14,402 nt of DNA from JAMWCX01 sp964352425 (GTDB lineage Bacteria; Omnitrophota; Gorgyraeia; 2-01-FULL-45-10): the NCBI GenBank assembly GCA_964352425.1, contig CAYGRZ010000041.1, positions 1 through 14,402 of the forward strand, in the 5' to 3' direction. Numbering within the stretch: the stretch's first letter is position 1; each line of letters begins with the position of its first letter. The translations under genes were made by a program, and so were the position numbers. This document shows positions 7,002 to 14,275 of this stretch, piece by piece. The notes under the pieces are model-generated. The model was given only the letters and a program-made list of their open reading frames with translations. It ran no database searches and was not told the origin of the DNA.

Positions 7002-8039
7002 ATGGTCAGTTTTATCTACTCGCTGATGACGGACAAGAAGAAGGGCGCCCTCTTCGTGCCTTTCAAGCTTGTCCTGTATCTGCTGTCGCTGGTGTATGGA
7101 GCGGCCATTTTCGGGCGAAAGATCCTTTACCGGTTCAGGATATTCAGATCAGAGAAAGTGCCGATCGAGGTCGTCAGCGTCGGGAACCTGACGCTGGGCG
7201 GTACCGGCAAGACGCCTTTTACGATAGCGCTTGCGAAGATGCTGGACACTGAGATGAAGAAGCCGACCGCGGTCCTGATCCGCGGGTACGGCTGGGACGA
7301 GCAGGCGCTCCTGAAGAAGAGCCTGCCCGACATCCCGATCCTCGTCGGCGAGGACCGCGTGAAGTCCGCCCACAAGGCGATACGGCTCTACGGCAGCCAG
7401 TGCGCGGTCTTAGACGATGGTTTTCAGCACTGGGAGCTCGCCAGGGACCTCGACATAGTGCTCGTTGACTCGCGCAACCCGTTCGGGAACGGCCGGCTCT
7501 TTCCGCGCGGCGTCCTGCGGGAGCCGAAGGGGGCCCTCAAGCGGGCGCATGTCGTCGTCTTCACGAAGATTGACAAAGCGGCCGCGGACCTCGAGATGCT
7601 GCGCAGCCGCATCAGGGCGGTCAACGGCGATATCATCTTCCTCGAAGCCTCTCATGCGCCGAAGCACCTGTACGATCCGAAGGCGCGCACAAGCCGCGAC
7701 CTCTCGTTCGCCAGGGGCAAGTCGGTCATCCTCGTCTCGAGCATCGGGGATCCGGGATATTTTGAGGATACGGTCAAGGATTGTGGCGCCGTCGTCCTGG
7801 AGCACATCGTATTCGGCGACCACCATAATTACAGACCCAAAGACGTTGAGCGCATCATCAGGGCATGCGACGGGCGGGTATTCGATTTCCTGATAACGAC
7901 CGAGAAGGACGCGGTCAAGTTCGCGAGAATGAGCTTCTCGTTCGGCGCGTACACGATGATGCAGCTCGCCATTGAAATGGAAATAACACACGGGAAGGAG
8001 CAACTGATTGCTAGACTTCATAGCCTGCATATGCGTTAG
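7002..8039 (+). CDS. lpxK: Tetraacyldisaccharide 4'-kinase LpxK
   Basis: LpxK is an inner-membrane P-loop kinase that phosphorylates the 4' position of the lipid A disaccharide. A hydrophobic N-terminal helix (about 18-36) provides the membrane contact. The Walker A is SVGNLTLGGTGKTPF (P-loop at 66-71). The signature LDDGFQH (137-143) is followed by LVDSRNPFGNGRLFPRGVLREP. FGDHHNY and ITTEKDAVKF lie near the C-terminus. The 345-residue length is normal. After RGYG the protein moves almost directly into a DEQALL segment that appears to stand for the usual GDEPLL, so the connecting loop seems about a dozen residues short. The gene starts one base after waaA and overlaps the next gene by 32 bases, so translation is tightly linked. 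Confidence 0.95.
   Translation: MVSFIYSLMTDKKKGALFVPFKLVLYLLSLVYGAAIFGRKILYRFRIFRSEKVPIEVVSVGNLTLGGTGKTPFTIALAKMLDTEMKKPTAVLIRGYGWDEQALLKKSLPDIPILVGEDRVKSAHKAIRLYGSQCAVLDDGFQHWELARDLDIVLVDSRNPFGNGRLFPRGVLREPKGALKRAHVVVFTKIDKAAADLEMLRSRIRAVNGDIIFLEASHAPKHLYDPKARTSRDLSFARGKSVILVSSIGDPGYFEDTVKDCGAVVLEHIVFGDHHNYRPKDVERIIRACDGRVFDFLITTEKDAVKFARMSFSFGAYTMMQLAIEMEITHGKEQLIARLHSLHMR
7995..8000 (+). promoter_or_regulatory. Ribosome-binding site fixing a TTG start
   Basis: AAGGAG lies inside the 3' end of lpxK, 7 bases before the TTG at 8008. It supports TTG as the true start of the acyltransferase fusion, where the first residues LDFIACICVRALN lead straight into a normal LpxL-type N-terminus. Confidence 0.7.
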
Positions 8040-9948
8040 AGCGTTAAACATCATTTTTATGTTCATCCCCATAAGCTTCGGCTTATGGCTGGGCAGACGG
8101 CTCGGCGTCGTCGTGTTCTGGTTCAACAGGAAGCGGCGCATGATCGCCTACGCGAACCTGAAGGCGGCGTTCGCAAAGGAGAAATCTCCGCGCGAGCTCA
8201 AGGGTATAACAAAGCGCGTGTACCAGAACATGGTCCAGACCTTTGTCGAAGTCCTCAACCTGACCAAGGTGAACAAAAAATACGTCGACAAGTACATCGA
8301 GATCGTAAACCTGGAGCGCCTCCAGAACGCGGCTGCGTCAGGCAGGGGCACGATCCTGCTCACCGCGCATTTCGGCGACTGGGAGCTTCTGAGCCTGACC
8401 AGTTCAGTCATCGGGTTCCCGATCATGGTCCTCGTGAGGGAGCAGAAGATGAAGCGCCTGGACGAGCTCCTGAACCGCTTGCGCGAGTCGAACGGCTGCA
8501 AGGTCATCAGGAAAGGCATGGACGTCAAGAACATGCTGAGGGCGCTGCGCGGCAAGAATATCGTCGGCGTGCTCGCGGACCAGGACGCGGGTAGGAACGG
8601 CATGTTCGTCAATTTCTTCGGGCGGCCGACATCGTCCCACTCCGGCCCGATGGAGATCGCCAAACATACCGATTCCGTGATAATCCCGAACTTCATCGTC
8701 AGGATGCGCGGCCCGTATCACAGGATCTACCTCGAAGAGTATATCGATTTCAGGATCCCGACGGGTCCGGATGACGCGCAGCGTAACCTCCAGAAATATA
8801 CGAGTCTGCTCGAGAAATACGTGCGGCAGTACCCGGACCAGTGGCTCTGGCTGCACAAGCGGTGGAAGTCGACGCCGGTCAGGACCGTCCTCGTCCTGAA
8901 TGACGGCAAGGCAGGGCATCTGAACCAGTCGCTGGCGATAGCCGGACAGATACAGGAAGCGAGGCTCGCCCAGGGATATAGAGCCGACGACACGAAGATC
9001 GTGGTCGTCGATATCAAGTTCAGGAGTCCGGCAGCGAAGACGGCGCTTACCCTCTGCGCGAGATTCGCGAGCTGGCGATGCCATGGCTGCATGCGTTGCA
9101 TGAAGGCATGCCTCACTGAAGAAACGTATCAAACGCTGATGAAGGCTTACTCCGACTTTGTCATATCCTGCGGCTCCGGCACCTCCGGCGTCAACGTATT
9201 CATGTCGAAAGAGAATAATGCGAAGAATATCATCGTGATGCGGCCGGGCATGGCGGGCTTAAACCAGTTCAGCCTCGCGGTCATCCCGCGCCACGACAGG
9301 CCCCCCGCCAGAAAGAATGTGATCGAAACGGCGCTCGCGCCGAACCTGATCGACGGCGAGACGATGCGCTCGAAGGGCGCGCAGCTGAAGCAGTCCATCC
9401 GCCTCGACAAGGATATCACGGTCGGGCTCCTGCTCGGCGGAACCAACCCCGATTTCACGCTTACGAAAGATGCGACGAACAAGATGATCTTAGGTGTCCT
9501 CGAGTTCAGCAAGGCGCATGACGCCCAGTTCCTGGCGACGACCTCCCGCAGGACGCCGAAAGAGGCCGAAGCGATGGTCAAGGAGCGCCTCGGCACGAGC
9601 AGGTTATGCAGGCTCCTGGTGGTCGCCAACGAGCGCAATATCGAAGGGGCGGTCGCGGGCATTCTCGGCTTAAGCGACATCGTCGCGGTTTCTGGCGAGT
9701 CGGTCTCGATGGTATCGGAAGCGATTGCCTCAGGTAAGAAGATCGTCGTCTTCGAGCTCGAGAAGAAAGCGAGGGCTCTCACCAAGTATGAGCGTATCCT
9801 CGCAGACCTCGAGCAGGACGGCTATCTGGTCCGCACGACGCCCGCGGGCCTCGGCGCCGCGCTTGAGAGGACATGGAAGAAGACGATCGCAGTCAAAGGC
9901 ACCGATGACCGCGAGAAGATAGCGGCAGCGGTCAAGAGATTGTTGTAG
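8008..9948 (+). CDS. Fused lipid A acyltransferase (LpxL/HtrB-type) and ELM1/GtrOC1-like domain
   Basis: The 646-residue protein has two parts. Residues 1-289 are an LPLAT-family late acyltransferase: membrane helix at about 5-37, HX4E catalytic motif in TAHFGDWELL (H121, E126), LADQDAGRNGMFVNFFGRPT (189-208), and the family's C-terminal WLWLHKRWK (279-287). Such enzymes transfer an acyl chain from acyl-ACP to Kdo-lipid A. Residues 290-646 resemble the ELM1 (formerly DUF1022)/GtrOC1 putative glycosyltransferase family: VLVLNDGKAGHLNQSLAIAG (294-313), VISCGSGTSGVN, VMRPGM, VIPRHDRP, LLLGGTNPDF and VSGESVSMVSEAIASGKKIVV. A Cys cluster C358-x2-C361-x2-C364-x3-C368, plus C350, lies in the second part and resembles a [4Fe-4S] ligand set. 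The gene overlaps lpxK by 32 bases. The acyltransferase call is firm; the ELM1-domain function is unknown and may be glycosyl transfer. Confidence 0.88.
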   Translation: MLDFIACICVRALNIIFMFIPISFGLWLGRRLGVVVFWFNRKRRMIAYANLKAAFAKEKSPRELKGITKRVYQNMVQTFVEVLNLTKVNKKYVDKYIEIVNLERLQNAAASGRGTILLTAHFGDWELLSLTSSVIGFPIMVLVREQKMKRLDELLNRLRESNGCKVIRKGMDVKNMLRALRGKNIVGVLADQDAGRNGMFVNFFGRPTSSHSGPMEIAKHTDSVIIPNFIVRMRGPYHRIYLEEYIDFRIPTGPDDAQRNLQKYTSLLEKYVRQYPDQWLWLHKRWKSTPVRTVLVLNDGKAGHLNQSLAIAGQIQEARLAQGYRADDTKIVVVDIKFRSPAAKTALTLCARFASWRCHGCMRCMKACLTEETYQTLMKAYSDFVISCGSGTSGVNVFMSKENNAKNIIVMRPGMAGLNQFSLAVIPRHDRPPARKNVIETALAPNLIDGETMRSKGAQLKQSIRLDKDITVGLLLGGTNPDFTLTKDATNKMILGVLEFSKAHDAQFLATTSRRTPKEAEAMVKERLGTSRLCRLLVVANERNIEGAVAGILGLSDIVAVSGESVSMVSEAIASGKKIVVFELEKKARALTKYERILADLEQDGYLVRTTPAGLGAALERTWKKTIAVKGTDDREKIAAAVKRLL

Positions 9949-10220
9949 TTTTCGGCTTATCCCCGGGCGTTTACTTTCGGAAGGTGCCTTCGCTCGTCGT
10001 CCTTCGACTTTGCTCAGGACGACCCTGAGCCTGCCGAAGGGTCGCTCGCTCGGATTAGCCCCGCCTGCCAGCATGTGTTCTCATACAGGCGGGCAGGCAT
10101 CCTCGCTCGCTGTCGTTAAAATTTCGATGGTGAAGCCTGGATCGGCATACGGTATCGAAATTTTAAATTCGCTTCGGCACGCATCCGAAAGTTCCGCCAC
10201 AGACGAAAGCCGAAAACTAC
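9945..10220. repeat. Mosaic palindromic element with nested hairpins
   Basis: This fills most of the gap between the acyltransferase fusion and the GT4 gene. Outer arms GTAGTTTTCGGCTT (9945-9958) and AAGCCGAAAACTAC (10207-10220) are a perfect 14-bp inverted repeat; the left arm contains the TAG stop of the upstream gene. A second perfect pair ACTTTCGGA (9973-9981) / TCCGAAAGT (10184-10192) continues the arms. Inside are three separate hairpins: GCTCAGG (10012-10018) / CCTGAGC (10024-10030) within a longer imperfect foldback of about 9999-10043; CCCGCCTG (10060-10067) / CAGGCGGG (10086-10093); and a perfect 13-bp pair TTAAAATTTCGAT (10116-10128) / ATCGAAATTTTAA (10154-10166). It shares GGGCGTTTACTTT (9965-9977) with the end-of-window repeat. 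No gene is seen in it. Confidence 0.85.
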
Positions 10221-10237
10221 TTTGTGAGTTATAAGAG

Positions 10238-11714
10238 ATGAACATATTACAGATATTGCCAACTCTGGACATCGGCGGCGTCGAGACCGGCACGATAGAC
10301 CTTGCCCGCCACCTTGTCAAGGGGGGCCACAGGGCCATCGTTGTCTCCGGCGGCGGCCGGCTCGTCAAAGATCTCGAGGCGATCGGCGCCAGGCACTATG
10401 CGCTTCCCGTAGGCAAGAAATCTCTTTTGAGCATGATGCGTTCTTTCAATGCGCTGCGTGACATCATCCGCAGCGAGGATATCGATATCGTCCACGCGCG
10501 CTCGCGCGTGCCGGCGCTCATAGCGTACTGTGCCTGCAAGAGCACCGGCCGCGTCTTTCTGACGACCGCCCACGGCTATTACAGCACACACCTCCTGAGC
10601 AGGGTGATGGGGTGGGGTAAATACGTGATCGTCGCCTCGAACATAATGGCCAGGCACATGGCCGATGATTTTGGCGTGCCGCACGAACGGCTCAGGCTGA
10701 TCCCGCGCGGCGTCGACCTGAAGCAGTTTTATTTCAAGGAACCGAAGGCGCGCTCTCAGGCGGCGTTCGTGGTCGGAATGGTCTCGCGGATAACGCCGCT
10801 CAAAGGGCACGCGGACTTTATCAAGGCCGTGTCGCTGCTCCGGCGCCGGATACCCGATATAAAAGCGGTGATAGTCGGCGAGGCGCCGAAGGAAAAATAC
10901 AGGAAGGACCTCGAGATCCTCGTGCGCCGGCTCGGCCTGTCGAAGGCCGTGGAATTCACCGGCGCCAGGCAGGATGTGCCCGGAGTCATGCGCGGCCTCG
11001 ATTGCCTGGTATCGGCAACGACGACGCCGGAGGCGTTCGGCAGGGTTATCATAGAGGCGCAGGCGTCGGGCGTCCCGGTCGTCGCGACGAGAGTGGGCGG
11101 CGTCGTCGACATCGTCGAGGACGGCAGGACGGGCCTCCTCTGCGCGGCCGAGGACCCGGCCGATATGGCCGAAAAGACACTCAAGGTCTACAACGACAGC
11201 GCCCTGCGCATCGCGATGGCGATAGCGGCGAGGAGGAAGGTCGAAAGCGACTATAATCTGGAAAAGATGATGCACAGCACGCTCGCGGTTTACGAGGAGG
11301 CGCTGAAAGTCCAGAACATCCTGGTGATAAAATTAAGCTCCCTCGGCGACGTGATCCTGAGCATCCCGTCGCTGCGCGCGATCCGGGCAAAATATTCCGG
11401 CGGCAGGATCAAGGTGCTTGTCGGCCTGCAGGCGCGCGAGGTCCTCGATAACTGCCCGTATATCAACGACAGGATCGTCTGCGATTTCAAGGGCAAGCAC
11501 AAAGGTCTCCGCGGCATCGCGCGGCTTGCGGCGCTGCTGCAGAAGGAATGTTTCGATATCGTCATAGATCTGCAGAACAACAAGAAGAGCCACGTGCTGG
11601 CTGCCTTGAGCCTGGCGGCCTTGCGTTACGGATATGATAATGGGAAGCTCTCGCTGCTGCTAAATAAGAGGATAAAGGATGACGCGCCGTACCTGAACCC
11701 GGTCGAACACCAGT
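10238..11714 (+). CDS. GT4 glycosyltransferase fused to N-terminal half of a GT9 heptosyltransferase; cut by gap
   Basis: 492 residues are readable before the scaffold gap. Residues 1-356 are a GT-B fold, family 4 glycosyltransferase: glycine-rich LDIGGVETG (10-18), HARSR and TAHGYY in the acceptor half, MVSRITPLKGH at the domain junction, and the EX7E donor-sugar motif E265-AFGRVII-E273. From about residue 358, with no stop and no methionine, the protein becomes a GT9 heptosyltransferase: NILVIKLSSLGDVILSIPSL (360-379), then VLVGLQAREVLDNCPYIND and DIVIDLQNN. GT9 enzymes add heptose from ADP-heptose to LPS core; the donor here is not proven. The start is ATG at 10238 with a weak ribosome-binding site. 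The rest of the GT9 resumes after the gap at 11815. Confidence 0.87.
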
Positions 11715-11814
11715 NNNNNNNNNNNNNNNNNNNNNNNNNNNNNNNNNNNNNNNNNNNNNNNNNNNNNNNNNNNNNNNNNNNNNNNNNNNNNNNNNNNNNN
11801 NNNNNNNNNNNNNN
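11715..11814. other. Assembly gap, 100 N
   Basis: Exactly 100 ambiguous bases lie inside a gene. The frame entering the gap (codon starting at 11714) and the frame leaving it (codon starting at 11815) can be joined only if the true gap length is 2 modulo 3. So 100 is a placeholder rather than a measured length. From family length, roughly 20-40 residues are probably missing. Confidence 0.98.
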
Positions 11815-12399
11815 CTGGAGCTCTGGCCGTCCGAGCATGACGACGCGCAGGCCGTGAAATTCCTGGCGGACAACTGGGTGAAGCCGGGGCAGAACCTCGT
11901 CGGGATCAACGTGAGGGCGTCCTCCCGCTGGGCCAGCAAGAACTGGCCGCCTCATTATATAGCGGAGCTCTCCGACCGGCTTGCGCGCGAGTGCAATGCG
12001 AGGACAGTGCTGACCGGCACGAAAGAGGATGCCGGGTACGCCGCGGCGATAGCGAACCTCGCCAGGTCGAAGCCGGTGGTGGCTGCAGGTATGACGGACG
12101 TGATGGAGCTGGCGAGCCTGATGAAACGTTTCAGCGTTTACATAACGCCCGATTCCGCGCCGATGCATGTGGCGTCCGGCACGGGGACGCCGTTCATCGC
12201 GCTGTTCGGGCCGACGGACCCGGCCAGGCACCTGCCGCCTTCCGAAAATTGCGTGGTCCTGTGCAGGTCTTCGGAGATGAAATGCAGCCCGTGTTACAGC
12301 CCCCATTGCTCGAAGAAGTTTACGTGCATGAGGAAGATAACGGTGGACCAGATGCTTGAGGCGGTGAAAGGGTTTTTATCAAAAGAAGGTGTGGGGTGA
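11815..12399 (+). CDS. C-terminal half of GT9 heptosyltransferase (continuation after gap)
   Basis: The frame is open from the gap edge, beginning LELWPSEHDDAQAV, and gives 194 residues of a GT9 C-terminal Rossmann domain. Visible signatures are LVGINVRASSRWASKNWPP (phosphate/nucleotide loop region), a RTVLTGTKED strand, VVAAGMTDVMELASLMKR, YITPDSAPMHVASGTGTPF with the nucleotide-sugar-binding D-S-A-P-M-H, and LFGPTDPARHLPP. The end is cysteine-rich (CSPCYSPHC with CMRKI), as in many heptosyltransferase-like proteins. An ATG at 11854 exists but would remove conserved residues, so the sequence is best read as the same gene as the upstream half. Its stop TGA overlaps the GTG start of the next gene (GTGA). 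Confidence 0.9.
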   Translation: MELWPSEHDDAQAVKFLADNWVKPGQNLVGINVRASSRWASKNWPPHYIAELSDRLARECNARTVLTGTKEDAGYAAAIANLARSKPVVAAGMTDVMELASLMKRFSVYITPDSAPMHVASGTGTPFIALFGPTDPARHLPPSENCVVLCRSSEMKCSPCYSPHCSKKFTCMRKITVDQMLEAVKGFLSKEGVG

Positions 12400-13493
12400 G
12401 AGTACTGCAGGTAACAACGCACTTTACTATCGGCGGGATAGCCAATTATATATTCACGCTGTCGAAGGCGCTCGAGGCCAAGGGCGCGGACGTGGTCATA
12501 GCATCGTCGGGCGGCGACATGGAGCCGGAGCTCGCGAAGTGCGGCATCCCGCACCGCGCGCTCGACATCAGGACGAAGTTTGAATTCGGCCCGAAAGCGA
12601 TCAGGGCAGCGTTCGCGATCGCGCGGATCGCCAGGGACGACAGGATGGACATCATCCATGCGCATTCGCGCGTGTCGCAGGTCGCCGCGGCGCTTGCGTC
12701 GCGGATGACGGGTGTGCCGTATGTCACGACGTGCCACGGCTATTTCAAAAAAAGGCTCAGAGGCGTCATCGATACGTGGGGCGAGGCCGTCATAGCGATA
12801 AGCGACGCCGTGCAGGTACACCTGCAGCAGGACCTCGGCGTCGACCGGTCGAGGATAGCGCTGATCTACAGCGGCGTCGACATAAAGAGGTTCTCGAAAG
12901 AATATTCCGCTGCCGAGATAGCGGCGGCGAAGAAAGAGCTTGGCCTGTCATCCGGGCCGGTCGTCGGCACGATCGGCAGGCTTTCGCCGATCAAGGGGCA
13001 CAAGTACCTTGTGCAGGCCCTTAAAGAGATACTGTCGGCATACCCGGACGCGCAGGGCCTGATCGTGGGTAACGGCGAAGAAGGCTCGGCGCTGAAGAAG
13101 CTTGCCGGTTCGCTCGGTATCGGCGCTTCCGTCCGTTTTATCGATTCATGCCCCGATACCCACAGGTTCCTTTCGGTCATGGATGTCTTTGTCTTCCCGT
13201 CGGTAAAGGAGGGGCTCGGCATAGCGCTGCTCGAGGCGCTCGGATCTGGCAGGGCATGCGTCGCGTCGAAGGTCGGCGGGATCGGAGATATCATAACCGA
13301 CGGCGCCAACGGGATGCTGGTCGGCGTCGCCGACGCCAAAGGGATAGCAGCGGCGGTCATCTCACTCTTGGCATCAGGCGCGAAGCGGAAGGCGATGGGC
13401 GAAAAAGGCCGGACGCTCGTCCGGGAGAAATTTACTCTTGATGCGATGGCGGACAATGTGATGAAGTTATACAGGGAAGTGGTGAGAAGGTGA
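12396..13493 (+). CDS. GT4 family glycosyltransferase
   Basis: A stand-alone 365-residue GT-B glycosyltransferase of family 4. The N-terminal half has HFTIGGIANYIF (glycine-rich acceptor-side loop), IIHAHSRVSQVAA and TTCHGYF. The C-terminal half has VGTIGRLSPIKGHKYL, LIVGNGEEG and the EX7E motif in KEGLGIALLEAL, followed by KVGGIGDII, all typical of nucleotide-sugar binding. It probably builds LPS core or another surface glycan; donor and acceptor cannot be read from sequence. The GTG start overlaps the previous stop by 4 bases, and its own stop overlaps the next GTG in the same way, so three genes are translationally coupled. It looks related to the GT4 domain of the upstream fusion, for example HARSRV against HAHSRV, suggesting an old duplication. 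Confidence 0.93.
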   Translation: MRVLQVTTHFTIGGIANYIFTLSKALEAKGADVVIASSGGDMEPELAKCGIPHRALDIRTKFEFGPKAIRAAFAIARIARDDRMDIIHAHSRVSQVAAALASRMTGVPYVTTCHGYFKKRLRGVIDTWGEAVIAISDAVQVHLQQDLGVDRSRIALIYSGVDIKRFSKEYSAAEIAAAKKELGLSSGPVVGTIGRLSPIKGHKYLVQALKEILSAYPDAQGLIVGNGEEGSALKKLAGSLGIGASVRFIDSCPDTHRFLSVMDVFVFPSVKEGLGIALLEALGSGRACVASKVGGIGDIITDGANGMLVGVADAKGIAAAVISLLASGAKRKAMGEKGRTLVREKFTLDAMADNVMKLYREVVRR

Positions 13494-14269
13494 AGAGAAA
13501 GACCATAGTAAAGATAGTGCTGGCGGTGATCGTCGTCAAGGCGGTCATCTTCGCCGTATTCCTCAAGCTCGCGTATGTTCCGCCGGTGATCATGTACCAT
13601 TCCATCGATCACCAGGATAAAGCGACGAAGCTGTCGGTATCGCCGGAGAGTCTCGAACGCCAGATGGAGTTCCTCCATGTACATCGCTATAATGTCGTCA
13701 GCCTCTCCAGACTCACGTCTATGATACGTAACAGGGAGAAGATACCGCCGAAGACGATCGCGATAACCTTTGATGACGGATATTACAACAATTACCAGTA
13801 CGCATATCCGATCCTGAAAAAATACGGCCTGCCGGCTACGATGTTTGTAATCATAAAAAAGATAGGCGAGCCGGGATACGTGGGGTGGAGCGAGATACGG
13901 CAGATGTCGGATTCCGGCATCGTCACGATAGGCAGCCATACGGTCTCGCACCTTTGGCTTCCGGCGATGGGGTCCAAGCAGCTTAAAGACGAGCTTCAGC
14001 GCTCGAAAGAGATCCTCGAGCAGGGGATAGGAAAGCCGGTGGACGAGCTATGTTATCCGATCGGCGCGCACAATGACAGGGTCGAGCGTTTTGCGAAGGA
14101 GGCCGGTTACGCATGCGCCGTGGGGACAAATCCGGGCAAGTTCTCGCCCTTTGACGACGTATACGCCATCAAGCGTATCAAGGTATCGCGCACGTCGGAC
14201 AACCTCATCGTCTTCTGGGCGGAGACGAGCGGGTATTACACGTGGGTAAAAGAGCGCAAGGATGATTAG
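13490..14269 (+). CDS. Membrane-anchored polysaccharide deacetylase (NodB domain, CE4)
   Basis: The 259-residue protein starts at a GTG that overlaps the previous stop. A basic N-terminus and one hydrophobic helix (about 6-28) without an evident signal-peptidase site suggest an inner-membrane anchor with the enzyme in the periplasm. The CE4 motifs are intact: VIMYHSI (33-39), TFDDG with catalytic-base and metal Asp (D95, D96), SHTVSH with metal ligands H150 and H154, and LCYPIGAHND. CE4 enzymes remove N-acetyl groups from amino sugars. The YHS and CYP-x-G arrangement is closer to PgaB/IcaB-type exopolysaccharide deacetylases than to peptidoglycan deacetylases, but the substrate is unproven. 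Coupling to the glycosyltransferases suggests it acts on the same glycan. Confidence 0.93.
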   Translation: MKRKTIVKIVLAVIVVKAVIFAVFLKLAYVPPVIMYHSIDHQDKATKLSVSPESLERQMEFLHVHRYNVVSLSRLTSMIRNREKIPPKTIAITFDDGYYNNYQYAYPILKKYGLPATMFVIIKKIGEPGYVGWSEIRQMSDSGIVTIGSHTVSHLWLPAMGSKQLKDELQRSKEILEQGIGKPVDELCYPIGAHNDRVERFAKEAGYACAVGTNPGKFSPFDDVYAIKRIKVSRTSDNLIVFWAETSGYYTWVKERKDD

Positions 14270-14275
14270 AGGAGA

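Noticed and set aside
7410..8141. Minus-strand open frame of 243 codons opposite lpxK.
   Set aside because: It is a shadow of lpxK in a GC-rich context, with a low-complexity Arg/Asp/Val-rich translation and no family signature.
12866..13951. Long minus-strand open frame of 361 codons opposite the GT4 and deacetylase genes.
   Set aside because: The opposite strand encodes two genes with intact catalytic motifs. The long antisense frame follows from GC-rich codon bias, and its product has no recognisable motif.
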